Source: Rosellinia necatrix
Lineage: Eukaryota > Ascomycota > Sordariomycetes > Xylariales > Xylariaceae
NCBI GenBank assembly: GCA_021209875.1
Contig: JAGYVD010000009.1
Location: forward strand, 2,852,001 to 2,916,000
Direction of reading: 5' to 3'
DNA: 64,000 nucleotides
How positions within the stretch are numbered: position 1 is the stretch's first letter; every line of letters begins with the position of its first letter. The notes below the pieces were generated by a model that worked only from the letters and a program-made list of their open reading frames with translations, was not told the DNA's origin and searched no databases. Shown here in pieces: positions 44,005 through 54,617 of this stretch. The position numbers were made by a program, and so were the translations under genes.

Positions 44005-46548
44005 TCACAGCCGACGGTCAAGCTCCTGGGGGTTCGACGTCGTCCCGACCGACGACGGAGAAACAGGCGACATCTCGCCGGCCCCCCTCCTCTGCCGCGC
44101 GCCCGCGCCGCCGCCTCCCGCCTCCCCCCCCCCCTCCCCCTCGTCGTAGGACTGCGCGTATATCGTGCCCCGCCACCGCCGGTGGTCGAACCGCTCCCCG
44201 GGCGCGATGGGGGGCAGGACGGGGATCCCGGGCCGCCGCGTATCCGTCTCGGTCCGAGCACGTCGTCGCTGTCGCCCCCTCTCCCTCTCCCCGTTCCCAT
44301 CATGCTCATGCTCGTGCTGCGAAGGCGGAGGCGGAGGCGGAGGATCCCAGCGAACCCGCCTCTCGGACGCCCGCCACCCCAGCACCGGCGATTCCACCCG
44401 CAGCCGGCCCCCCCGCCCTCGTCAGCGAGCCGTAGCGCCCCAGCGACGGCGTGCTCGCGTTCGAGTGGTGCGACATCCCCAGCGCCGCCGCGGTGCCGCC
44501 CCCTTCACTACTACCACCACCACCACCACCACCGCCGCCGCCGCTTCCGCTTCCGCTTCCGCTTCCGCTTCCGCTTCTTGCTGCGGGTGCCGGCGTCGAC
44601 GACACCAGTGGTGCCCCGTCGCCCGCGCCCGCCTCGAACGCGATCGTGTCGGACGACCTCCTGAGACGCGCCGCTGCTGCTGCCGCCGCTGCTGTCGGCG
44701 ACACTGTCGCATTTCCCGGCGAGTCTCCTGGCGGCGACCGCGGCTGCGACCTCGCGCGGACCTTGAATCTAAACGCCGGGCCGCGACGCGCCGTGTTATT
44801 GTTGTTATTGTTATTGTTGTTGTTATTGTTGTTATTCACGCCACGGCGGGCGCTACTCGCGGCCGCCCCAGCAGCAATAGCAACGGCGGCGGCGGCGGCG
44901 GCAGTGGTGGCGATGGCAGGCTCCTCCCCCCCGATCGCGACCCCAATCTCCTCCTCCTCCTCCTCCTCCGCCATTGGAGGCTTTAGCTTGGGCTTGGGTT
45001 GTGGTGTCGGTGTCGCGATGCTATTGCTGCCCGACGACGACGACGACGACGACGACGATAACGAACCCCGGTACTCGCGCACCGTATACGGCGTCGCGGG
45101 CACGCTGCCGCTGCCGTTGTCATTATCCGTCGCCCGCCACTGCACGCCGGAACTCGCGCCCGCCGAGCGCGGCTCCCCGGCGCCCGCCACGACCCAGCTG
45201 AAGGCGGGCACCGCCGCTACTGCTGCCGCCGTCGCCGTCGCCGCACGCGCGTGCAGGCCCGAGGCGGCCCGCCCGCTGCCCGTCTCGAGCGCCGGCGTCG
45301 CGGGCAAGGGGTCGAAGCGCGGGAGCCGGTCCCCGTCGTCGACGTCACGATCATCGCCCGTCTCGCTGCTGCCGCTGCTGTTGCTGTCCTTGTCGTGATG
45401 CCGCCACCGCCCGCCGCGCCCGGGGACCGCGATGTCATTGTGATGATGGCCGGCGGAGGTAATCGTCGTGGTGGTAGTGGAGAGGCCGGTCTGGATCGGA
45501 GGCGGCCGCCGCCAGAATATCGACTCGGCGGGGGCGGCGGGGGCGCGCGCCTCGGGGGCACGGTCGCGGCGACGGCCGAGGCGGAATCGCGCGCGCACGC
45601 GCGTCTTGTTCTGCCGCCGCCGCCGCCGCCTTCGACAACAGCAGAGGAAGAGCACGGCGGCGAGGAGCAGCGCCGCCGCGCCCGAGAGGCTGCCGGCGAT
45701 GGCGGCCACCGTCGGCGCCGACACCCCGGGCGACGGGGCCGCGGTCTCCTCCGAGGCGCGAGAGGAGGCCGGCCGCCGCTCGTAGACGGCCACCGCGCCG
45801 CCGCCGTCCGGGCCCCCGCAGGAGAGGCTGGCGTCCGCCGGGCACGGCGTCGCGCAGTCGGCGGCGGGGAGCTCGCGCGCGTCCGGCGATAGTTGGAGGC
45901 CGCAAGTGCACGTACTGCAGCGGGATGACGCGTTTCGGTTAGTCGGGGCAAAAGATGGGTTTTCGATGACGGGAGGGGAGGGGGAAGGGGAAGGGTGGTG
46001 TATGAGGGTGGTGTATGAGGGTGGTGTTGTATGAAAACGTAGATAGATAGAGCAAGCAAACATACTTTCCGCTTTGTAGCCCGACGTATGTGTGCTTGTC
46101 CGCTCCCTTGCTCGACACTAATGCTGCGCTGGAGCTGCAGTGCTGGAAACAGTCCTCGATGGTAAAGTTTCCCGTCGTAGGTTCGTCCGACATCGAGTCC
46201 TGCTCGATGTTGCTAAATACACCTCCACCATCCCCCGATGGTGGACTGTAGCATCCCACATACGTGTATTGCAGATTTTCAGGGGTCGGCGAGGGCTCAT
46301 CGGCTATCGTGGTCGTGATCGTGATCGTCGCGGTCGCGGTAGCGGTCGTGGTGATACTTGGGAGAGTCTGTGTTCCCAACACTGGTAACTCTGGCTTCGT
46401 CTCCCCGGGGGCTGGGCCCGTCTCCCCGGGGGTCGGGCTCGCCTCCCCCGGGGTTGGTTCATCGCACAGCGAACCGACGGCCAGTCCGCTCCATAGCATG
46501 GTCCTGAGAGATAACCGACCTGTGCTGAAATTAAATAGGGGCATCATT

Positions 46549-46607
<59 letters not shown>

Positions 46608-46628
46608 ATCGGCAGGCTTGTAACGCAT
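44005..46628 (-). CDS. WSC-domain transmembrane surface sensor with a probable 1-base frameshift
   Basis: Exon 1 is 46066-46628 and exon 2 runs from 45914, joined by a 151-bp intron (GTATGT donor, CCGCTGCAG acceptor, phase 2). The WSC domain spans the junction: YTYVGCYSPPSG, NFTIEDCFQHC and YVGLQSG join NTCTCGLQLSPDA, ending ADCATPCPADASLSCGG. Then come AAIAGSLSGAAALLLAAVLF as membrane segment, a CCCRRRRRRR stop-transfer and a long low-complexity cytosolic tail with Ser, Glu, Ala, Asn and Gly runs. As written, the frame ends at 44306 (723 residues). Dropping one base from the C7 run at 44408-44414 opens the frame to 44005 (823 residues), adding SPVLGWRASERRVRW and GIPVLPPIAPGERFDHRRW, which look like real protein. 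The start is uncertain: the first ATG reads into about 20 Thr codons, while MMPLFNF lies just after them. WSC proteins report wall stress to the Rho/Pkc pathway. Confidence 0.75.
44408..44414 (-). other. Homopolymer at the WSC frameshift
   Basis: A run of seven C (G on the coding strand) lies where the coding signal changes frame. Six rather than seven bases would join the two frames, with total length divisible by three. Homopolymers of this kind are common sites of both sequencing error and real slippage. Confidence 0.6.
46549..46608 (-). repeat. (GAC/ACG)20 trinucleotide repeat
   Basis: Sixty bases of pure CGT/GTC trinucleotide on plus, reading as ACG (Thr) codons in the first exon frame of the WSC gene. 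It lies between two candidate start codons, so it may be coding or part of the leader. Confidence 0.9.
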
Positions 46629-47117
46629 AACTAACCATCGTGCGAGCAGTCATCGCAGCGTTCTGGAGAAAGTGCCCTGGTCCTTTTGTCTTCCTATCGC
46701 CTCCGGCCATGGCCGCACAAAGAGGGAGCCATCCTCAAGGAGAGAAGAGACCCGGACAAAGAGGGTAGACCCGGGGGGTGGCCTTGTGACCGGATTGAAT
46801 CAATCGAGGCAGCATGGCTACCTAATGGAAACAATGTCACTCGAACAGAAGAGGAGGAGGAAGGAGAAGAAAAAGAAGTGTTTTCGAAATCACGAGGCTT
46901 GGGTATACCTTTACGCAAGCACGAGAGGACAATGTTGATTGAGACAGCAGAGGAGTTCAACGGCATATCGGTACCCAGCCACAAAAGAATTCTTTTTCTT
47001 GAATTTTGGGGTCCATAGGAGAGGAGGCGGGTTGTGTTGTTACGGCTCAAGAGAGGCTGCTGCCATCCCAAGTAACGTTGCTGGTAGCCTCTCCCGAGAG
47101 ATAGCAAGGCTGCCGGT

Positions 47118-47118
<1 letters not shown>

Positions 47119-47151
<33 letters not shown>
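47119..47151. repeat. (CT)n microsatellite
   Basis: About sixteen uninterrupted CT units upstream of the WSC gene. Confidence 0.9.
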
Positions 47152-47155
<4 letters not shown>

Positions 47156-47699
47156 GAGCTCTTCGTACGGATTTACCAGTCGATGATGGCCTAGAAGACA
47201 CTGGGGTCTGATATACTAGTTACTGTTAATTATGCTAATTATGCATAGTTATTGAAGACTGGGCAGTCTGGGCTTTTCATTTATTATCCAGTGAGTCTCA
47301 AGTTTGGCAACGTTCCGCCGTCCGTCCCGGGCTTATCTCTGGCCTCACTACCTACTAGCGGTGTAGGCGTAATCGCAGATGGCGTTGCTCGGATGCTATT
47401 TCTACTTTAAGTGCTAACTGCAACGTACATAAGATAAGACCAGAGATCATCTGGCGACTGTGGACGTCTTGAATGATATATTACACTCCCGTTCTTTCTT
47501 CCCCCCGTTCCCTCTGCCGTCTAACGAAGCTCCTCTCGCAGGCACACGAGAAACAGTCACATAACCACTGCCACAAGAGATTCGTTCCGTCGCTGGGTTT
47601 AACTACCTGCATACCATGGATGGCGATCGGCCATCGGACCGCATAAACGATCGATTATTTATGACGAACGGTGTTCCTCACCCACCCTGCGAAATGTAG

Positions 47700-47753
47700 G
47701 TACACTATATGAGTGTACTATATGAGTGTACTATATGAGTGTACTATATGAGT
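47700..47753. repeat. 13-bp tandem repeat (GTACTATATGAGT)
   Basis: Four adjacent 13-bp copies, the first reading GTACACTATATGAGT and the others GTACTATATGAGT. The unit is a TA-rich word with a partial palindrome. Confidence 0.85.
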
Positions 47754-48345
47754 ATAAATGATCTTTTTGAAGTCGCAATTGGGCCGAACAATAAATGCCA
47801 ATGCTTGGGACGGACGGCTCCGGGAGAAAATAGAACTGAGCCAGAGCCGCGACAGAGAAGCCGGTGGTAGGTCTGGTGTTAGTTAGACCACGGTTCGCAG
47901 GACTCGGAGTGCGCCCCCGCGACGCGCGCTCAGGCAAGGAGACCAGGATGGCCCCCCACGCGCCAATTTCATCTCGTTTATTGGAGCGCATTCCTTCTGC
48001 TATGTAGTGTACACTATGTATACCTTACACCACCATATACGACAAGGAGAATTGTTACCGAGTCGAGCGACGCCCACGCTTCCTGCCCTTCATCCCGCTC
48101 ACCGGTTTGCCCCCTTCGTGGTGCGGATGGCACACTCAACAGGGGCCGATGCGACTGCATCTCATGCTGGCCGTCGTATCATGGCATTGGCTGCGTGATA
48201 CCGTAGCATGCCCGTCGTCCCCTTCTTGTTTTCCCCTCGACACTTTTTTTTTTTTTCTTCTCCTTGGGGTGGGTTGCCAATAGCCGGTAGGCGAGAGAGC
48301 AATTGCACATGCACACATATTACCAGTTGTAGTAGTGTACACAAT

Positions 48346-48462
48346 ACACTACACCACACCACACTACACTACACTGCACTACACTGCATTGCACTGCACT
48401 GCACTATACTACACTACACTATACTATACTACACTACACTACACTACACTACACAGGCACAC
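48346..48462. repeat. (ACTAC/ACTGC)n pentanucleotide repeat
   Basis: More than twenty pentamers ACTAC, with ACTGC, ACCAC and ATACT variants, ending in AGGCACACCACAC. Confidence 0.9.
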
Positions 48463-50508
48463 CACACTACATAGTATTTTGGATGAACTACACATCGAGC
48501 TGACGGGAAGATAGGGTGCGAATGTTCGCCCGGGATTCAGCCTATTCTAATAATACTTTTTTTCAAGTTTTCTTTTAGCGTATGGCTAGGTCGTGTAGGC
48601 CCGATGAGAATCTGGATCCCTTTCGAGCACGCCAGCGATAATGACATTCGCTCCCGATCGCTTGTAGTGCACCTCACCTACCTACACACTTGGAAGTAGT
48701 CCAAGTACATGCCACACTTACACCATGTTAGGTACCTTGCCACACGGGTTGAACTATACTAGCGCAGACAATCTGCCGTCCAGGGTCTAGGTTATTGCCA
48801 TTCATTTTGCCAATCGACCAATTTCTGGGCTCTAATTAGCTATCTAGGCTCTTCTATATACATATCTAAGGTGAGAGACAACATGGTAGGTAGTATATGA
48901 TAGTATATAGGATCTGACTTACACTAGACCGTCTGTCTCTCTGTCTTTCCGCCCAGTACATAGGTAGATAAGTTACCTGGGTAGGTATCCAGGTAGCGGA
49001 ATGGGCTGGTGGAGTTCTATAGCTGCATAATTATACCGAAGTCGGCGGGGACGGTCGCGAGTCCTGAGACCAACAGGATCCCCCCGTGCGTGGGCCATGC
49101 CAACCTCGTTCGTGCATGACTCGTCTTAACTCCGTACGAATCATTCCGGTTTTTTGCCGTACCTCTAGCAACAATAGGCTTGAACTAGGACTAACTACCC
49201 CTCTTCCACGAATATATGTCGCGACCTCCGGGCGCACTAATCTGCTCTGGGCAATAGAGTACTATGTTAGAGCACAACAACTCTACTCAACTGGCGCACA
49301 ACTCGGACACCCCCCTGGGTAATGGCTTTTCCCACGCATTTTTAATTACCTATCTGTCGGCCAATCATGGCCGGATTAAGTTTCTCGAGTGTTAGTTATT
49401 TCTCTCTCCGAGCCATGCTGGACACACCGGGCAAGGCGGCGGCGGCTAACTCCTGCGCAGGCCGAGGGTCGGCAACCACACGTGTCGCCCAGGGACCCCC
49501 GGGGACCGGTGCAGCAATAACACTCCCTAACCAGCTGTTAGCAGAATACCAAGAGATACATATCTCGAGCGTTCCAAGGAGTCGGTACTGAGGAACCGCA
49601 AACTAGACGAAGAAAAGCCGGACTAGAGCAACTGGGTACATGCTATACTACGTATACATCGAGGGCAGGAGAGGAGGGCGCCGGGACGGCGCCAGGAGGG
49701 AGGTGACGTCGGCACTAAGATCAGGCTGGTCGGCGGGCTAGTGAAGTTTGTTGCAAGCTGCTGCAAACTACGGAGTGGGTTTTTATACGCCGACGAGCTT
49801 TTGGCTTGCTATCTTTCTTAGCAATATGCTGAGGTCAGGTCGCTAGGGTTGTGGGATTGTGGGATCGTGGGATTGTATTTCTTGGCTCCTGGCGCATTGC
49901 ATTCGCAGTCGAGACCATAATCAATACACACAGTACATACTTACATCCTGACCTACTTACCTACATATACATACGTACATGCGTACACACGTACATACTA
50001 CATACAGCCCTATGGACTAAGGGTTCCTCGGCCAAAACGTTTCTGTGCACCAGTTAACCTTTGACTTGTGCCAGGTTCGTTGGGTTTCGAGGCAGCCGTC
50101 CAGTCAGACCCCATATTAGGTATGTAACTCACAGCATGTACCTACAGCACTCACTCGCCATAGGATGAATAAGCATGCATGCGGGCATGGGTGGCCAGGT
50201 GTCCCCCTCGTCGCACAGAAGCCGAAACACACATTTCTCTTCGTGGGGGGCTCCTACCTTCTTGCTTGCCCGTGGTCTACAGTTCACCTTTGTTCAGATG
50301 CCATCCCGGCCGGCACCGAAAAGACCCTTTACTCGGATAGGAAGGCGGTTTCGGGAGCTTCTAGCAGACTAGACTAACCTGACTAGACTAGGATTGAGAT
50401 TGGGTAGCATCAATCTCGTCAGAACAAGCGGACCGGCCAGTAACTAGTGCTTTAATTATATAGTAAATATGGAGTCTCCCATGTGAGAGAAGCTCCAGTA
50501 CGGCATAG

Positions 50509-50562
50509 GTCAAGACAGAGTCAAGACAGAGTACCAGAGCAGAACAGAGCAGAACAGAGCAG
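50509..50562. repeat. Short purine-rich tandem repeats
   Basis: Two GTCAAGACAGA units are followed by three AGAGCAGAAC decamers. Confidence 0.75.
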
Positions 50563-53500
50563 ATTATACCCAAGACAGCGGCGGACGAGCCCACCGGATG
50601 CTGTGTTCGAAGCTGACTGCCCGCGGTTCTTGATCTGACGCACATACCGGTGACACCAGACATTTAACGTGGGAGTTCGCGGGGGAGAAGGGTTTGCTCT
50701 TGCATGCCGCAGTTCAACCCGAATGTGTGTTTATGCAAGACATCCCAAATCCCAGGTCCCACGTCCTCACCTCACACACGGGACCTGAGGCGTGGGATGA
50801 AACCCCAACTCTGATCATCGGCTCGCGAGCCTTTCTGCCTTTGGATCTACTGCCGCCGTCGTCTACCGTTTGCCGCATCCAAAGCGATTGTCGAAAGGGG
50901 TTGGAGGCGGGCGCGTCGAGTTGCATTTTGTTGTGTAGAGGAAGGCTTCTAGAACGCCGAGCCAAACCGGGTGTTTCTTTTGCTCGCTGGCCAATAGGAC
51001 CGATATAGAGGCTCAACCGGGCGGGCCGGCGTGAACACCAAGGTCCACCCAGACTCAGCTTCACGAACCTGCGAGTCGTCGATGTCTATAGCCTATAGAG
51101 AGCGAGCATGGCGTTTCTTTCCCCGCCGCGCGCGTGAACCGAGCCTGCTAGGTCATGTCCGGACCAACGTTGCGCATCGAGGGCAGATATTGGCCCCGGC
51201 TACCTTTTCCATCATCAGCTTTGACCAACAGCCACTTTCGATCTCACGGGTTCCGTCTCGGGAGTGGCGGGTTAAACAACCACCCCCCCTTCCTCCCCTC
51301 CCTGGCCCTCTCCCCCCACGCCACACACCACTCTGTCCAGTAGAAACGAGAAAGGGCGGCCAGAAAGCCGAATGGTACCCCGCCTCTACCCAGACGAGTC
51401 CCGCGCCGTAACTCGTAACGAGGGGAGGCACATAATAAGCATCCACGGTATATCTACGGTATATTCACAACGCCACGGGACGGGCAGCAGTCAAGTACTA
51501 TACCAGTGGCTGCATACCAAAAGAGTCACCTTGCATGGCAACACACTCGAACTTACGTTCGGTAGGTTGGAAGTCTTTTTTTTTTTTTCTTTAACCGCGC
51601 GGCATATGGATAACTTTTCAGAATCGGATTTACAGTGCGGACGGAGGCGTAGCATTAGCAATCAACATCGGTGTATGACTAGGCACGTCCTCGGACGCGA
51701 ACGTCGAACCGCAGAAACGCATGATGGGTGATGAGATGAGCATAGCCTACATCCTACATACATATGTAGCTGTATCATCTATGTATGTAAGTAACTACAT
51801 AGCAACTATAGACGGACTGCCTTCGCGTCGCGAACAAGTTGATAGCTAGGTTTGGTCACCCGTGCTAGGAGTCGAAGCGGGCCATCAAGCCATCTTGTCA
51901 ATTAATCCCTGTGCTGTATCCGTAGTCAGCACCCTCGGCGACAGGAGCTCCTTTGGGCCGCTCGCTGGCCTATAATCCCTCTCTTCGCAGCACCAGTGTC
52001 ACGGAACCGCTGTGCGGCTCCATCAGAAATCAGGAAAGATGCCTCCTGCATTACACCACGACCGAAGTGTCGATGAGATGCATCTAATGTTCGGCTCGGA
52101 TGGGCCTAACTTAGTTCAATCTTAGGGCCAAAATATAACCAACCTTCCCACCCTCTCTGAGTCGGGTTTACTCTGGCCACGCCGGACTCGCGGACGGTTC
52201 GTTTGTAGAGTAGATATGTTATGTTAGTATTGTAACGCACCTACTCGTGTAGGTAGATACTGATACCTAGTAGTACCTACTGTAGGTAGGCACACCGTGC
52301 ATCAAGTGACTGTCCACTGCCTTACGTAAAATCGAAATAGGCTTGAACAATCACGAACCGCGACGCAACAACATTCAATTTCTGTCCGGAAAGACAGTTT
52401 GTGGTTTTGGTGTTCGGGTCGACGCCCACTCGAAATAAATTTGCATCCACTGCTGAAAGCTTTGCGGGCTAGGTTAGGCCGTCAGTCAGACGCAGCCAAT
52501 TGCTAGTGTGCAGTACACTAGCTAGGCAACCTAGATAGGCCCGCATCACCAGGACAAGGGGTCTTCGCTTCGGCTGCAGCAGGGGGATGAGGGGAGCTTC
52601 ACGGTGGAGTGTGCATTTGGAGGACCATCTCGGACCAAATGCTGGAGAGGAACGATGCATAGGGAGGGAGGTTGTGTAGTTACATACCTACATGGTAGTT
52701 ACTGTGCACACCTCAATAACTGAGGGGGCACCTACAAAATAGACCAAGGCCCCAATAGCACTTGAACTGTTCTACGGCACAGATACGATACATATCATTG
52801 CCATGCCCCGACAGACGGGTTACCTATCTGGGTCGGGCCTACACTGTCCAAAAAACCCCCCAAAAAAAACCCACCAAAGAAAAAAAAAAAAAAACCATAC
52901 AGTATAGAGTTTCATGTGTACATTAATCAACCAGATAACTACTAGGCAGAGTCAACTACATATGTACACCATGTGCACTATCCAGGAATGCAGTGCAGAC
53001 AGAAATAGAACCAGGAACCGGAACAAGAGGGAAGAGAAGTTCGGCACAGTATCAATCTGCAGGAGGGCTAGTCAGATAGCCCTTCTTCCGGTTCTTTTAC
53101 TTTCACGGTCTAAGCATATTCGTCTGCCGCTCCTCGCATGGACAGCGCGTATGTACATGCGATGCTGTGTACAGAATAGCATGGTGATCGGCTACTACAC
53201 AAGTGCGCAAAGCTTCGAGGTCCTCCGTTCACGCAACGGACCCTCACCCAAGTGGTCCCTTCACGAGGGATTGCGCAAGAAGTTGCATGCACACACATAC
53301 ACATACACACCACACCCACCACACACACCCTCAGTAGCGCCACTGACTACAGGTAGGTAAGTAGGTAGTGTACTGGTATGTACATGCCGTAGTACTTAGT
53401 AGTGTACCTGGTAATTATCTTTTTTCCCTATTCTCCGCCACAACACGCTGTCTACATCTAGTTAGCGTGGGTAACAGGTAGGTACCTACATGCATACACC

Positions 53501-53924
53501 TAAGTAGGCAGTCTAGTGGTCTCCGTGTATCCTGCTACATATCCATCTAAAGGCAACCTGCTGTAGTTACGGACAACCACCGAATCTAGTACTACTGAGT
53601 GAAGTAGGTAGGTAGTTATGTAGAATGCGGTTCTGAATACCTACCGTACGAATGCGTCTCCGTCCTCTGTCCGTCCTACCCATGTCTGCCCATGTTCCCT
53701 GTCCACAGCGGCACACCCACTTCGAGCCCCCCCATGTCATTCAGCCGAACCCGACCCATCATCCACGACCATCTCGTCACCGTTGCCCACTCGAGGGCCA
53801 CTCTTTTGCCCACTCACACACCCAAACCCTCGTCCCCTGCTAGGGCTAGCAGCCGCCGACACTACTGTACTATGTAATACCTGTAATCCTAAGTATGTAG
53901 CCAGGGTTTTGCACAACTGCACCT

Positions 53925-54130
53925 GCTTCTGCTTCTGCTGCTATTGCTTGCTGCTTGCTCCTTGCTGTTGCTGCTGCTGCTGCTGCTACCGCTGCTGCTG
54001 CTGCTGCCGCTGCCGCTGCTGCTGCCGCTGCTGCTGCCGTCGCTAGTTACTACTGGTGCTTGTTTCTGTTGCTGCTTCTGCTTCTGCTCCCACCACTGCT
54101 GGCTGCTGCTGCTACTGCTGCTCCTCCGCT
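53925..54130. repeat. CTG/CTT trinucleotide-rich tract upstream of areA
   Basis: About 200 bases consist largely of TGC/CTG units interrupted by CCG, CTA and TTC triplets. It lies about 500-700 bp upstream of the AreA start codon, in the likely promoter or long 5' leader. Frames through it give only Cys, Leu or Ala homopolymers and are not taken as genes. Confidence 0.85.
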
Positions 54131-54617
54131 CGTCACACCTCAGGCTCGACCGAGAGGGGACGGACAGGACCAGAAGAATACCACCACAATAACCTCCAAC
54201 CTTCGCCCTCCTCCAATCCCGATTCTAGTCGTGACGCTGCTCAACCACGCCCCGACCACTTTTGACTTCACCCCCTCCAACGCGCACCACCGTCTTTGCT
54301 CTCTCTTGGATGATCTTGGAAGTTGGCAGCATCTATAGCCTCCAGTGATACCGCACGTACTGTACTGTAGACTCCAGACGCCTGACCGGCCGTTTGATTC
54401 ACTCTCTAGCCGAGGACCGGCGACAGCCGAACGGAACGCTATTTGCCTGTCAGTCTAGCCCGGGGACGTGGGGAAGCCAGTTGACTTGTCATACGAAGGG
54501 ACGCAGCAACACAGCAACGCAGCAGAGAGCCTCCCCCATCCCTCCGTGCACCCGCGCCAGAGGAACCGGAGGGGGAATCTTCTGCTCTTTATTTCATTTT
54601 ATTTCTCACTGTACAAC
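54131..54617 (+). promoter_or_regulatory. Proximal promoter / 5' leader of areA
   Basis: The DNA between the CTG tract and the AreA start codon is CCCC/CTCC-rich. The AreA frame is open upstream to at least 54468 but contains no ATG before 54618, so the start is placed there. Long leaders are usual for AreA/NIT2 genes. No specific regulatory site could be proven. Confidence 0.4.

Larger units (their letters stand above)
46629..53920. other. Long gene-free region rich in simple repeats
   Basis: Over 7 kb with no supported gene. It contains a (CT)n run (47119-47151), a 13-bp tandem repeat (47700-47753), an ACTAC pentamer run (48346-48462), an AGCAGAAC-type repeat (50509-50562), mixed C/A runs (52850-52894) and a CA-rich tract (53283-53330). 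TACCTA/TAGGTA clusters occur at 48675-48990, 52230-52290 and 53345-53620. Frames of 60-150 codons occur on both strands, but none resembles a known family. Confidence 0.5.

Noticed and set aside
44451..45398. Plus-strand open frame of 315 codons inside the WSC gene
   Set aside because: Only homopolymer-like Pro, Leu and Ala runs; it mirrors the low-complexity tail of the minus-strand WSC protein.
53925..54130. Cys-rich or Leu-rich protein encoded in the CTG tract
   Set aside because: All three frames give homopolymers, the hallmark of a translated triplet repeat rather than a gene.
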